Assembly: GCF_013408665.1 (NCBI RefSeq)
Contig: NZ_JACCCL010000001.1
Coordinates: 587,053-651,052, forward strand
DNA length: 64,000 bases
DNA from: Sporosarcina sp. JAI121
GTDB lineage: Bacteria; Bacillota; Bacilli; Bacillales_A; Planococcaceae
Reading direction: 5' to 3'
Part shown: positions 7,793-16,907 of the stretch, in pieces
Numbering within the stretch: position 1 is the stretch's first letter
How the letters are laid out: every line of letters begins with the position of its first letter
Position numbers and translations under genes: made by a program
The notes under the pieces: model-generated
What the model saw: the letters and a program-made list of their open reading frames with translations, nothing else
What the model was told of the DNA's origin: nothing
The model's database searches: none

Positions 7793-8650
7793 TCAAATTC
7801 GTTTCACGGCAATCGCATTTCTGAGGTTTTGTAGCGATGTCTTCATTCGTTCTTTCAGTTGTATACTCACATTTACATATAACGCATCAATAATACTTAG
7901 TTGTGCAAGTCGGGAAGCCAAGGCTTCAGATCTGAATTCAGTTTCCACAGAGATAGTAAGCAGGGATATATCAGCTTTCTCACTTAAAGGCGTTTTTCCG
8001 AATTGAGTAATCCCGATGGTAGTTACACCATTTAATTTCGCAATTTCCAGCGCATCTAAGACATCTCTACTTGTTCCCGAATGTGAAATACATACAACGA
8101 CATCATTTTTGGTCAGTTGTGCAGCACTCATGGCCTGTAGATGACCATCCGTATAACAGTTAGTAAGCAATCCGCTTCTGAGAAATTTATGATGTGCATC
8201 CGTTGCGATAGCTCCTGATCCACCGTTCCCGTAAAATTCAATTTTTCTGGCCGCTACCAATGCTTTTACAGCTCGTTGAAGTTGCTGTTGATCAAGAACT
8301 TGGAGTGTATCTTCCAAAGTTCTAATATTTGATTTGAAAACTTTTTCGGCGATTGTTTTTTCATCATCTTCTTCATCAATTGTTTCATGTATATCTTTAA
8401 AGGTGGTAATGATTTCAGAGGCAAGGGCAATCCTCATTGATTGGTATCCTTTATAACCTAACCGCTTGGTAAAGCGGAAAACAGTTGCGTCTGCAACGCC
8501 TACTTCCTCCGCGACTTGATTAATGGTAGAGTGAATAATTTTTTCAGGATGATTTATAAAAAAGTCTGCTAAAGTCTTTTCCTTTTCACTGAGCTGTGTA
8601 TAGATTGCACGGATTAGAGTGAAACAATGGGGTGTCTTCGAATTAATCAT
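7793..8650 (-). CDS. RpiR/MurR-type transcriptional regulator (HTH + SIS)
   Basis: A 285-residue protein. Residues about 1-80 form the RpiR helix-turn-helix domain (STINQVAEEVGVADATVFRF followed by TKRLGYKGYQSMR). Residues about 110-265 form an SIS sugar-phosphate isomerase-like sensor domain, with FYGNGGSGAIATDAHHKF and CISHSGTSRDVLDAL. Such proteins repress sugar or sugar-acid catabolic genes and respond to a phosphorylated sugar. It is divergent from the sugar-acid operon that starts at 8940, its most likely target. AGGGAGG precedes the ATG at ideal spacing. A candidate operator lies at 8895-8911. Confidence 0.92.
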   Translation of the reverse strand: MINSKTPHCFTLIRAIYTQLSEKEKTLADFFINHPEKIIHSTINQVAEEVGVADATVFRFTKRLGYKGYQSMRIALASEIITTFKDIHETIDEEDDEKTIAEKVFKSNIRTLEDTLQVLDQQQLQRAVKALVAARKIEFYGNGGSGAIATDAHHKFLRSGLLTNCYTDGHLQAMSAAQLTKNDVVVCISHSGTSRDVLDALEIAKLNGVTTIGITQFGKTPLSEKADISLLTISVETEFRSEALASRLAQLSIIDALYVNVSIQLKERMKTSLQNLRNAIAVKRI

Positions 8651-8858
8651 GATTTTTCCTCCCTGGCTGTAGATATCTTCAATAAATTAACTGTTAATCA
8701 TACCGGAAATTTTAGTATGCAACCTATTTTTGTGATGCCACTCCTTGTCAATTTGAGACATGTCTCTCTATTTTACCTTCTAGACTCAGGATAGGAATAG
8801 ATATTTCAATAAACATTTTAGAATTTTCCATATAGGGTGTAAATTGAGAAAAAATGTC

Positions 8859-8886
8859 TTGAATAAAAAAATATTCGGTATATACT
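8859..8886 (+). promoter_or_regulatory. Sigma-A-type promoter of the sugar-acid operon
   Basis: TTGAAT at 8859-8864 and TATACT at 8881-8886, 16 bases apart, 53 bases upstream of the first gene of the operon. Confidence 0.6.
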
Positions 8887-8894
8887 GATTTTAG

Positions 8895-8911
8895 ATGAAA
8901 AATTATTTCAT
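8895..8911. promoter_or_regulatory. Candidate RpiR-type operator
   Basis: The inverted repeat ATGAAA-N5-TTTCAT begins 9 bases after the -10 hexamer, around the expected transcription start. This is where a repressor would block transcription. RpiR-family operators are often TGAAA/TTTCA inverted repeats (established for several members). Assignment to the adjacent regulator is inference. Confidence 0.45.
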
Positions 8912-8939
8912 TCAAAATTATGGAAGGGGTTACAAATGA

Positions 8940-9836
8940 ATGAAACTAGCAATGATTGGTCTTGGAAAGATGGGATATAACTTAGCATTGAATTTAATTG
9001 ACCATGGCCATAAGGTAATTGCTCATGATGTTAATTTGGAAGCAGTTGAAAAAATTACAGAAGAAGGCGCGATTAAAGCAACTAGCTTGGAAGATGTTGT
9101 TCAAAAGTTAGAATCCCCTCGAGTAATTTGGTTAATGATACCCTCCGGAGACGTGACCGAAAACGTTCTATCTACTCTAGAACCGTTATTGGAAAAAGGA
9201 GATATCATCATAGAAGGTGGAAATTCAAATTACAAAGATTCAATACGCAGGGGAAAAAAGCTATTAGAAAAAGGAATTCACTTCCTCGACTGTGGAACGA
9301 GTGGGGGGGTAGATGGTGCAAGAAGTGGAATTTGCACCATGATTGGCGGAGAAAAAGAAATCTTTGAGAAAATTGAACCGATTATTCGGGATACTGCAGT
9401 GAAAAATGGTTATCTCTATGCGGGAAAATTGGGAAGTGGTCACTTTTTAAAGACTATTCATAATGGAATTGAATATGGAATGATGCAATCAATCGCTGAA
9501 GGGTTTGATATTCTCAAGAAAAGTGATTTCGACTATGATTTTGAAGGTGTTGCGAAAGTTTGGAATCATGGTTCGGTTATTCGATCATGGTTAATGGAGT
9601 TAACTGAAAACGCCTTCTCTAAAGACCCGGAGTTAGAAGAGATTAGAGGAGTTATGAATTCATCAGGTTCAGGGAAATGGACGGTAGAGCATGCATTAGA
9701 TTTGCAAGTGGCTGCACCTGTTATCACTATGTCATTGTTAATGAGATACCGTTCGGTGGAAGAGGATACGTTTACCGGAAAAGTAGTCGCCGCTTTACGT
9801 AATGAATTTGGTGGGCATGAGGTAGTTAAGAAATGA
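8940..9836 (+). CDS. gnd: 6-phosphogluconate dehydrogenase, short NAD-type (decarboxylating)
   Basis: A 298-residue protein with the N-terminal Rossmann motif GLGKMGYNLALNL. It carries the substrate signature GGNSNYKDS and GTSGGVDGA, and KTIHNGIEYGMMQ with the catalytic lysine and conserved H, N and E. It oxidises and decarboxylates 6-phosphogluconate to ribulose-5-phosphate. The short form (about 300 residues, like B. subtilis YqeC) is usually NAD-dependent, unlike the 470-residue NADP enzyme. It is the first gene after the regulated promoter. An overlapping ATG at 8936 is out of frame. Ribose-5-phosphate isomerase, encoded downstream at 22322, would use its product. Confidence 0.9.
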   Translation: MKLAMIGLGKMGYNLALNLIDHGHKVIAHDVNLEAVEKITEEGAIKATSLEDVVQKLESPRVIWLMIPSGDVTENVLSTLEPLLEKGDIIIEGGNSNYKDSIRRGKKLLEKGIHFLDCGTSGGVDGARSGICTMIGGEKEIFEKIEPIIRDTAVKNGYLYAGKLGSGHFLKTIHNGIEYGMMQSIAEGFDILKKSDFDYDFEGVAKVWNHGSVIRSWLMELTENAFSKDPELEEIRGVMNSSGSGKWTVEHALDLQVAAPVITMSLLMRYRSVEEDTFTGKVVAALRNEFGGHEVVKK

Positions 9837-9871
9837 TAAGTAACAAAAAACAAAAATAGGAGGAATACAAA

Positions 9872-10912
9872 ATGAAAAAGTTTTTAACTGTTTTTCTATT
9901 GGCTGTTATGGTTTTAGCCCTTGCTGCTTGCGGAGATGATGAGGGGGATGCTGCTGTGAAAAGTGATGGAAGTAGTAAAGGTGAAGTAAAAACGATTCGA
10001 GCAGGACTAGGTTTAAATGATTTACATCCCCAATACAAAGGTCTAGTAAAATTCAAGGAAATTGTGGAAGAAAAAACAGACGGACAAATCATCGTTGAAA
10101 CTTATCATAGTGGACAACTTGGTGATGACCGGACAATGACTGAAGCGCTGCAATTAGGTTCACAAGAAGTTACAATTCCGTCAACTGCACCACTAGCTAA
10201 CTTTGTTCCTGAGTTTGGTATTTTTGACTTTCCATTTCTATTTCCAACTGTGGAAGTGGCTGACGAAGTATTAGATGGCGAAGTCGGTAAGAAGATATTG
10301 GATAAGTTAGAATCACAAAACTTAGTTGGCTTAGCTTATTGGGAAAATGGATTTCGTGATGTAACTAACAGTAAGCATGCAATCGCAACTGCAGCAGACT
10401 TTAAAGGATTGAAACTACGGACAATGGAGAATGAGCTTCATTTGGAAGCCTTCCGTGCATTAGGCGCAAATCCGACACCAATGGCCTTTACAGAACTATT
10501 TACAGCAATGCAACAAAAAACAGTGGATGGGCAAGAAAACCCGCTCGCAACTATTTATCTGCAAAAGTATTATGAAGTTCAATCACATGTTTCAAATACG
10601 AATCATGTTTACAGTCCATTTGTATTTTTAATGAGTAAATCATTCTACGACGATTTAACAGAGGAACAACAAAAAATTGTTAGAGAAGCCGCTATCGAAG
10701 CAGGCGAGTATGAACGTCAATTGAATCGTGACGCGAACGAGAAAAACCTAGCAGATCTTCAAACTGAAGGAATTACTTACACTGAAGTTACACCTGAAGC
10801 ACGTGAAGAAATGAAACAACTTGTACAACCTACAATTGATAAGTTTACGGAGAAGATTGGTAAAGAAATTGTGAAAGAAGTATATGATGCAATTGGTGAA
10901 GCTTCAAAGTAA
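9872..10912 (+). CDS. dctP: TRAP transporter solute-binding protein, DctP family
   Basis: A 346-residue lipoprotein with the signal MKKFLTVFLLAVMVLAL and lipobox LAAC. The mature region matches DctP-type binding proteins: GLNDLHPQYKGLVKFKEIVE, an anionic-ligand arginine in the LKLRTMENELHLEAFRALGANPTP-type segment (about residues 180-200), and GQENPLATIYLQKYYEV. In Gram-positives it is lipid-anchored and delivers an organic acid to DctQM. AGGAGG lies 6-7 bases before the ATG. With galactonate dehydratase and a KDG-type kinase in the same operon, the ligand is likely a sugar acid (hexonate or uronate); this is inference. Confidence 0.92.
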   Translation: MKKFLTVFLLAVMVLALAACGDDEGDAAVKSDGSSKGEVKTIRAGLGLNDLHPQYKGLVKFKEIVEEKTDGQIIVETYHSGQLGDDRTMTEALQLGSQEVTIPSTAPLANFVPEFGIFDFPFLFPTVEVADEVLDGEVGKKILDKLESQNLVGLAYWENGFRDVTNSKHAIATAADFKGLKLRTMENELHLEAFRALGANPTPMAFTELFTAMQQKTVDGQENPLATIYLQKYYEVQSHVSNTNHVYSPFVFLMSKSFYDDLTEEQQKIVREAAIEAGEYERQLNRDANEKNLADLQTEGITYTEVTPEAREEMKQLVQPTIDKFTEKIGKEIVKEVYDAIGEASK

Positions 10913-10941
10913 TTAATTCTAAAGCATTTTATTTGATAGAA

Positions 10942-10985
10942 GTTGACTTTCTTAACAGCACAGATGCATGGAGAGTCAACATTTT
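10942..10985 (+). terminator. Intercistronic hairpin between dctP and dctQ
   Basis: GTTGACTTTC (10942-10951) pairs with GAGAGTCAAC (10971-10980) with one G-U pair, then ATTTTC. It is probably a leaky terminator or 3' stabiliser that keeps the binding protein more abundant than the membrane subunits, a common arrangement. Confidence 0.55.
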
Positions 10986-11033
10986 CTTTCCAAATAACAA
11001 GTTACTGAAATTTCTTGCAAAGAGGAGATCAAA

Positions 11034-11537
11034 ATGAATATAATTCGATGGTTTGATCGACATATTGAAGAGTTATTATTAACAATCTTATCCGCAGTCA
11101 TGGTAGCAGTGATTTTTGTACAAGTGGTAATGAGGCAACTTAATAGTTCATTATCGTGGTCAGAAGAATTGGCACGTTTCTGTTTCATTTGGTTAATTTA
11201 TATTGGTATCAGCTATGGCGTGAAAAAACAAAGACATATTAAAGTAGATGTTGTTTTGGCGTTTCTTAATCAAAAAGGCAAGGTGATTTTAAATATTATT
11301 TCTAGTATTTTATTTATGGTGTTCGCAATATTCGTAATAATATATGGCTTTGAAATTGCGAATAAACTATTAAGTTTTGGTCAAAAATCCCCTGCCTTGC
11401 AAATTCCAATGGGACTAGTCTATATGGCAGCTCCGATAGGAATGGGGTTAACTCTTATTAGATTAATTCAAAACCTTATTAAACTTATACGAGTTTTACA
11501 GGGAAAAGAAAAATTTGAAGAACCAACAATAGTATAA
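11034..11537 (+). CDS. dctQ: TRAP transporter small permease, DctQ family
   Basis: A 167-residue protein with four hydrophobic segments. SWSEELARFCFIWLIYIG in the second helix region is the DctQ signature. It joins DctM to form the membrane part of a Na+-driven tripartite transporter. AGAGGAG precedes the ATG at good spacing. Its stop codon lies inside the hairpin at 11536-11567. Confidence 0.92.
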   Translation: MNIIRWFDRHIEELLLTILSAVMVAVIFVQVVMRQLNSSLSWSEELARFCFIWLIYIGISYGVKKQRHIKVDVVLAFLNQKGKVILNIISSILFMVFAIFVIIYGFEIANKLLSFGQKSPALQIPMGLVYMAAPIGMGLTLIRLIQNLIKLIRVLQGKEKFEEPTIV

Positions 11538-11568
11538 ATGTTTCAGGACATAGTCACTGAAACATTTT
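11536..11568 (+). terminator. Intercistronic hairpin overlapping the dctQ stop codon
   Basis: AAATGTTTCA (11536-11545) pairs perfectly with TGAAACATTT (11558-11567). The left arm overlaps the TAA of dctQ and the right arm ends just before the dctM Shine-Dalgarno, so it could tune translation or mRNA decay between the two subunits. Confidence 0.45.
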
Positions 11569-11580
11569 GGAGGTTAAATG

Positions 11581-12861
11581 ATGACAACTGCTATCCTGTT
11601 CGCTAGTTTTGCCGTGCTGTTATTTTTAAGTGTGCCTATTGGTATCTCAATCGGCCTGGCAACGCTAATAACAATATTTTTTACGGGGACTTTACCAGTT
11701 GAGTTCTTGGCGAAAGAATTAGTTACATCTGTCGATTCATTTCCATTAATGGCTGTACCTTTCTTCATTTTAGCGGGGGAAATCATGGGGAAAGGCGGAA
11801 TATCTGAAAGATTGTTTAACGTCGCGAATGCGATAGTAGGAAATAAAACAGGTGGGTTTGCAATCGCGACAATTATTACATGTATGTTTTTTGCAGCTAT
11901 TTCAGGTTCAGGTCCTGCTACAGTTGCAGCAATTGGAGGAATTATGATTCCGGCGATGGTTCGTAACGGGTATGACTTGAAGTTTGCAACGGCAATCGTT
12001 GCTTCAGCGGGATCAATTGGAGTCATCATTCCTCCAAGTATTCCAATGGTTATTTACGGAGTGGTCGGAAATGCTTCAATCGGAGATTTGTTCATTGCTG
12101 GTATCATTCCTGGAATATTGGTCGGAATTTCGATGATGGTTTGGGCGTACTACTACTCCAAGAAAAAAGGATACAGAGGTATGGACGAACCAACTTCAAT
12201 AAAGAAAATAGGAGCGGCATTCTGGGATGCCAAATGGGCGTTATTGATACCGGTCATCATTTTAGGCGGAATTTACGGAGGTTTCTTCACACCAACTGAA
12301 GCAGCAGTTATAGCGGTTGTTTATGGTCTATTCGCTTCAATGGTATTATATCGCGAGCTTTCTATTAAGGATTTGCCGAAAGTGATGGTCGATTCGGCAT
12401 TGACGACGGCGACAGTCCTAATCATTGTCGGAACGGCAACTGCATTCGGACGTTTCCTGACAATCGAACAAGTACCTACAAAAGTGGCGCAAGCACTTAT
12501 GAAAATTTCGGATGAACCAATAATCATAATCATGCTCATCATGGCTCTATTGTTGGTTGTCGGCATGTTTATGGATACACTTGCAGCAATTATTATATTA
12601 ACACCCATTTTATTGCCAATTGCGATTCAAATTGGTTATGACCCTATCCACTTCGGAATCTTGATGGTTGTCAACTTAGCGATTGGATTTATTACACCAC
12701 CACTTGGTGTGAACTTGTTTGTGGCATCAGGAATATCCGGGTTATCACTTGAATCGTTATCACGTGCGGTTCTGCCATTCATTTTCGCTATGCTATTTAC
12801 GCTAATGCTTATTACGTTCATTCCACAACTATCTATGTTCTTAGTAGGGCTATCGAAATAA
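11581..12861 (+). CDS. dctM: TRAP transporter large permease, DctM family
   Basis: About 426 residues and some 12 hydrophobic segments. FPLMAVPFFILAGEIMGKGG near the N-terminus, SGSGPATVAAIGGIMIPAM and the repeated GVIIPPSIPMVIYG elements are typical DctM motifs for the Na+- and substrate-translocating subunit. Two ATGs are adjacent (11578 and 11581). GGAGG at 11569-11573 gives the better spacing to 11581. It lies in the same operon as dctP and dctQ. Confidence 0.93.
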   Translation: MTTAILFASFAVLLFLSVPIGISIGLATLITIFFTGTLPVEFLAKELVTSVDSFPLMAVPFFILAGEIMGKGGISERLFNVANAIVGNKTGGFAIATIITCMFFAAISGSGPATVAAIGGIMIPAMVRNGYDLKFATAIVASAGSIGVIIPPSIPMVIYGVVGNASIGDLFIAGIIPGILVGISMMVWAYYYSKKKGYRGMDEPTSIKKIGAAFWDAKWALLIPVIILGGIYGGFFTPTEAAVIAVVYGLFASMVLYRELSIKDLPKVMVDSALTTATVLIIVGTATAFGRFLTIEQVPTKVAQALMKISDEPIIIIMLIMALLLVVGMFMDTLAAIIILTPILLPIAIQIGYDPIHFGILMVVNLAIGFITPPLGVNLFVASGISGLSLESLSRAVLPFIFAMLFTLMLITFIPQLSMFLVGLSK

Positions 12862-12889
12862 GAAATACAACTAATAAAGGACGGATCGT

Positions 12890-13855
12890 ATGAGTAAAAT
12901 AGACGTCTTTACGTTGGGAGAAACAATGGTTCTATTCCAACCGGAGCAAATGTTGCCCCTGGAATATGTTCGCCAATTCCCTAAAAGTATCGGGGGGGCA
13001 GAATCGAATGTAGCAATCGGATTAACGAGGTTGGGCCATTCTGTGGGATGGTTCAGCAAACTAGGAGATGATCCATTTGGTCTGTACATATACAAGTTCA
13101 TCCGTGGAGAAGGTGTCGATGTATCTTCCTGTGTTTTTACGGATAAGGCGCAAACTGGATTAATCTTTAAGGAACAGCTATCGGCAGAAGATTTAAATGT
13201 TTATTACTATCGTAAAAATTCCGCGGCAAGTTTAATGGAAGCAGCTGAATTGGATGAAAATTATATTGCGCAGGCAAAAGTACTCCACATTACAGGGATA
13301 ACGCCGGCACTTAGTAAATCGTGTTATCAAACTGTGATGAAAGCCATTCAAATTGCAAAAAGAAACAAGATGACAATTGTTTTTGATCCGAATTTACGCC
13401 TGAAGCTGTGGACAGCAGAACAAGCAAAAAGTGTTTTTAATGAAATTGCTATTCATGCGGATGTCATTTTACCAGGACTTGATGAAGGTCAATTCATGAC
13501 TGGAATGACAGAGGTGGAAGACATCGCCGACATATTAATGGGTGATGGTGATAAGACAATTATTATTAAACTTGGTCGTGATGGAGCATATTTACGTACT
13601 AAAGATGAAGGGTCTTATATTGAAGGATTTCCCGTTAAACATGTAGTTGATCCAGTAGGGGCAGGGGACGGTTTTGCCGCGGGTATTATTAGTGGAATTT
13701 TACGAAAAGAACCGCTCTCATTAGTCGTTAGGCGAGCAAATGCAATCGGTGCAATGGTTGTCAGTGTAAATGGTGATGTGGAAGGTCTGCCAACTTTGCA
13801 GACTATCGATCGATTTATGGAACCAATAGGTACTGCAAGAGATGTTAAAAGATAA
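12890..13855 (+). CDS. kdgK: 2-keto-3-deoxy-sugar-acid kinase (PfkB/KdgK type)
   Basis: A 321-residue PfkB-family kinase. The N-terminal glycine-rich segment FPKSIGGAESNVAIGLTRLG binds sugar, and the C-terminal signature DPVGAGDGFAAGI holds the catalytic aspartate and anion hole. It lies directly before KDPG aldolase and D-galactonate dehydratase, so the expected substrate is 2-keto-3-deoxygalactonate and/or 2-keto-3-deoxygluconate, giving the 6-phosphate. The AAAGGA Shine-Dalgarno is at good spacing. Sugar specificity cannot be read from the sequence. Confidence 0.9.
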   Translation: MSKIDVFTLGETMVLFQPEQMLPLEYVRQFPKSIGGAESNVAIGLTRLGHSVGWFSKLGDDPFGLYIYKFIRGEGVDVSSCVFTDKAQTGLIFKEQLSAEDLNVYYYRKNSAASLMEAAELDENYIAQAKVLHITGITPALSKSCYQTVMKAIQIAKRNKMTIVFDPNLRLKLWTAEQAKSVFNEIAIHADVILPGLDEGQFMTGMTEVEDIADILMGDGDKTIIIKLGRDGAYLRTKDEGSYIEGFPVKHVVDPVGAGDGFAAGIISGILRKEPLSLVVRRANAIGAMVVSVNGDVEGLPTLQTIDRFMEPIGTARDVKR

Positions 13856-13876
13856 TAGTGACGGGAGATTTCAAGC

Positions 13877-14521
13877 ATGAAAAAGTGGGAAAATCTAATA
13901 CGACTTAAGGAATCGGGACTGATAGCTGTTATCCGTAGGCCAAAGCAATTGCAGATACATTCAATTGCTGAAGCGCTTGTAGATGGCGGTGTGGAAGCTC
14001 TGGAAATTACGATGGATACGCCGGGCGCGTTAGAAATGATAAAAAGTCTGAAAGAAAAGTTCAATGACAAAATCCTAGTTGGCGCGGGTACAGTGTTAGA
14101 CGCTGAATCTGCTAAAGGAGCAATTGATGCAGGCTCGGATTTTATTTTCTCACCGACTTTTGATGTGAGAACGATTCAGCTTACGAACCGTTACGGAAAA
14201 ATATCGATTCCGGGCGTGATGACACCAACCGAAATTCTTCAAGCATACTCGGCAGGAGCAGATTTGGTTAAAGTATTTCCGGGAGACTCGCTAGGTGTTA
14301 ATTATCTTAAAAATTTGCAAGGACCGTTGGGACACATTCCAATGATGCCTACTGGCGGGATTACTTTGGATAATGTTGAGCAATTCATAAAAAATGGTGC
14401 AATTGCTGTAGGTGCAGGAGGATCTTTACTTGATGCGAAAGCGATTGAAGATAAACGTTATGACGTATTAACCCGAATTGCCAAAGAATTCATCTGTAAA
14501 ATTCAGAATGCTAGAGTTTAA
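13877..14521 (+). CDS. eda: KDPG / KDPGal aldolase
   Basis: A 214-residue protein with the KDPG-aldolase pattern. VDGGVEALEITMDTPGALEMI carries the catalytic glutamate, VGAGTVLD follows, and the Schiff-base lysine sits in GADLVKVFPGDSLG. PTGGITLDNV is the phosphate-binding turn. It cleaves 2-keto-3-deoxy-6-phospho-gluconate or -galactonate to pyruvate and glyceraldehyde-3-phosphate. It starts 21 bases after the kinase gene with GGGAG ahead of the ATG. Next to a DgoD-type dehydratase it probably plays the DgoA role. Confidence 0.92.
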   Translation: MKKWENLIRLKESGLIAVIRRPKQLQIHSIAEALVDGGVEALEITMDTPGALEMIKSLKEKFNDKILVGAGTVLDAESAKGAIDAGSDFIFSPTFDVRTIQLTNRYGKISIPGVMTPTEILQAYSAGADLVKVFPGDSLGVNYLKNLQGPLGHIPMMPTGGITLDNVEQFIKNGAIAVGAGGSLLDAKAIEDKRYDVLTRIAKEFICKIQNARV

Positions 14522-14557
14522 TGGGTAACAAGAAAATTGGTAATGGGAGGCTTACAA

Positions 14558-15706
14558 GTGAGGATTACTAAAATAGAAACATTCATTGTTCCACCAAGAT
14601 GGTTATTTCTGAAAATCGAAACAGATGAAGGAATTGTCGGATGGGGAGAGCCAATCGTAGAAGGTCGTGCAACTACGGTCCAAGCGGCCGTAGAAGAATT
14701 AAGTGAGTACATAATTGGGAAAGACCCCCTACGAATAGAGGATCATTGGCAAGTGATGTATAGGAGCGGTTTTTACCGCGGAGGTCCAATCTTAATGAGT
14801 GCAATTGCGGGAATTGACCAGGCCTTATGGGATATAAAAGGTAAATACCATAATGCACCGATTTCCGAATTAATGGGTGGTGCTTGTCGAGACTCTGTCA
14901 GAGTATATTCCTGGATTGGTGGAGACCGACCAAACGATGTAGGAAAAGCAGCTAAACAGGCAGTTGAAGCTGGATTTACTGCTGTGAAAATGAACGGGAC
15001 TGAGGAGTTGCAATATATTGACTCCTATCAAAAAATCGATGAAGCTGTCGAAAGAATTGCGGCTGTTCGTGAGGCTGTTGGGGACTACATTGGTATTGGG
15101 ATTGACTTTCATGGACGGGTTCATAAACCGATGGCAAAAGTACTCGTCAAGGAGCTAGAGCAGTTTAGACCAATGTTTATTGAGGAACCGGTACTGCCTG
15201 AGAATAATGAAGCCCTCCGTGAAATCGCACATGCAACGAATATTCCAATCGCGACCGGTGAACGTATGTTTTCTAAATGGGACTTTAAAAAATTGCTTGC
15301 GGATGGCTATGTGGATATTATTCAACCTGATTTATCGCATGCTGGCGGAATTACCGAATGTAAGAAGATTTTCGCGATGGCTGAAGCTTACGACGTTGCG
15401 GTTGCGCCCCATTGCCCACTCGGACCAATCGCGCTGGCATCATGTCTTCAAGTAGACGCCACCTCGCATAATGTATTTATACAAGAACAAAGTTTAGGTA
15501 TTCATTATAACCAAGGTAGTGATTTGCTTGATTATTTAAATGACCCAAAGGTCTTTGACTATAAAGACGGCTATGTAGATATGTTGAAAGGACCTGGTCT
15601 TGGTATTTCGATAAACGAAGAGTTTGTTAGGGAACAAGCTAAGATTGGTCACAATTGGAGAAACCCAGTGTGGCGTCATAAAGATGGAACAATTGCCGAG
15701 TGGTAG
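14558..15706 (+). CDS. dgoD: D-galactonate dehydratase (enolase superfamily)
   Basis: With the GTG start at 14558 (TGGGAGG 7 bases ahead) the product has 382 residues, the length I recall for E. coli DgoD. It matches that protein almost throughout: [14 protein letters not shown] near the start, [20 protein letters not shown], and the metal-binding residues in [21 protein letters not shown] and [12 protein letters not shown]. The catalytic histidines lie in DFHGR and [13 protein letters not shown], and the tail is [11 protein letters not shown]. It dehydrates D-galactonate to 2-keto-3-deoxy-D-galactonate, which the preceding kinase and aldolase genes can process. Confidence 0.93.
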   Translation: MRITKIETFIVPPRWLFLKIETDEGIVGWGEPIVEGRATTVQAAVEELSEYIIGKDPLRIEDHWQVMYRSGFYRGGPILMSAIAGIDQALWDIKGKYHNAPISELMGGACRDSVRVYSWIGGDRPNDVGKAAKQAVEAGFTAVKMNGTEELQYIDSYQKIDEAVERIAAVREAVGDYIGIGIDFHGRVHKPMAKVLVKELEQFRPMFIEEPVLPENNEALREIAHATNIPIATGERMFSKWDFKKLLADGYVDIIQPDLSHAGGITECKKIFAMAEAYDVAVAPHCPLGPIALASCLQVDATSHNVFIQEQSLGIHYNQGSDLLDYLNDPKVFDYKDGYVDMLKGPGLGISINEEFVREQAKIGHNWRNPVWRHKDGTIAEW

Positions 15707-15795
15707 TAATGGAATGGATGTATTTGTCTAAGTAATCATCTATTGGACTTAAACTTTTTACCCAAGTGCAAGGTTCGCTACAGTAATGAAAAGTT

Positions 15796-15819
15796 TTTTC
15801 AGCATTACAGTGCTGAAAA
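15796..15819 (+). terminator. Intercistronic hairpin before the hydroxyacid dehydrogenase
   Basis: TTTTCAGCA (15796-15804) pairs perfectly with TGCTGAAAA (15811-15819) around a 6-base loop. No T-run of note follows, so it may be an attenuating or processing hairpin in the 146-base gap after dgoD. Confidence 0.45.
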
Positions 15820-15852
15820 TTCTATCGGGTGATGTAAAAAGGAGTGATTAAA

Positions 15853-16848
15853 TTGAGCTGTTATAAAGTCATTGTTACCGATTATGAATACACAACATTT
15901 GCACCTGAGCAAGAAGTCCTGAGTAAGATTGGCATAGAGCTAACGTATAAACAATGTCGTACGGAAGAGGATGTAATTGCCGAATGTAAAGACGCGGATG
16001 CGCTTATTAGTCAGTACGCCCCAATTTCCCGTAAAGTAATTGAAAAATTAGAGAAGTGTAAAGTCATCGCCCGCTATGGTGTGGGATTTAATACGATTGA
16101 TATTGATGCAGCGACTGAAATGGGGATTATGGTAGGAAATGTAACCGACTATTGCCTGGATGAAGTGTCGGATCACACAATCGCTTTGCTTCTTTCGAGC
16201 GCACGAAAAATAACGAAACTTAATAATGCTGTGAAGAGTGGAACTTGGAATTTCAATGTCGGCGTACCGATCTTTCGACTAAGAGGGCGCACCCTTGGTC
16301 TTGTTGGATTTGGGAATATCCCGCAAACTGTTGCAAAAAAGGCACAAGCATTTGGTTTAACTGTAATTGCTTATGATCCATTTGTGTCTGAAGCAGTAGC
16401 ACATGAAATGAATGTAAAACTTGTTACTTTAGACGACCTATGCAAACTCTCGGACTATGTTTCTATTCATGTTCCGTTGAATAAACATACTGAAGGCATG
16501 ATTAGTAATGAGCAATTCAGCAAAATGAAAAGAGAAGCATTTATTATTAATACCTCCCGTGGTCGAATTATTGATGAAAAGGCACTTATTAATGCATTAG
16601 AAGAAGGCAAAATAGCAGGGGCTGGACTAGATGTACTAGAGATAGAACCTATTGATCAAAATAACCCTTTATTAAAAATGGATAATGTCATTTTAACACC
16701 ACACGCAGCGTTCAATTCTGTCGAGGCAGAAGTTGAATTAAAACGAAAAACTGCACAAAATGTTGCAGATGTCTTATCTGGTTATTATCCAAGATACTTG
16801 GTTAACAAAGAAGTGAAAAAGACAGTGAAGTTAGAGGACAGAGTATGA
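15853..16848 (+). CDS. D-isomer-specific 2-hydroxyacid dehydrogenase
   Basis: The TTG at 15853, with AAAAAGGAG 8 bases ahead, gives 331 residues. An in-frame GTG at 15844 overlaps the Shine-Dalgarno. The NAD-binding motif is GLVGFGNIPQTVAKKA. The catalytic Arg, Glu and His lie in NTSRGRIIDEKAL, LEIEP and LTPHAAFNS. The family includes phosphoglycerate dehydrogenase and 2-ketogluconate/glyoxylate reductases, and this sequence resembles the C-terminal-binding-protein branch. In this operon it could reduce a keto-sugar acid or oxidise a hydroxy acid. The exact reaction is open. Confidence 0.85.
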   Translation: MSCYKVIVTDYEYTTFAPEQEVLSKIGIELTYKQCRTEEDVIAECKDADALISQYAPISRKVIEKLEKCKVIARYGVGFNTIDIDAATEMGIMVGNVTDYCLDEVSDHTIALLLSSARKITKLNNAVKSGTWNFNVGVPIFRLRGRTLGLVGFGNIPQTVAKKAQAFGLTVIAYDPFVSEAVAHEMNVKLVTLDDLCKLSDYVSIHVPLNKHTEGMISNEQFSKMKREAFIINTSRGRIIDEKALINALEEGKIAGAGLDVLEIEPIDQNNPLLKMDNVILTPHAAFNSVEAEVELKRKTAQNVADVLSGYYPRYLVNKEVKKTVKLEDRV

Positions 16849-16907
16849 GGAAAGTAATTCGAGTCGAATTGAAATAGTTGGGAGTCTCTAGTAAGGGGGA
16901 TAAATGA

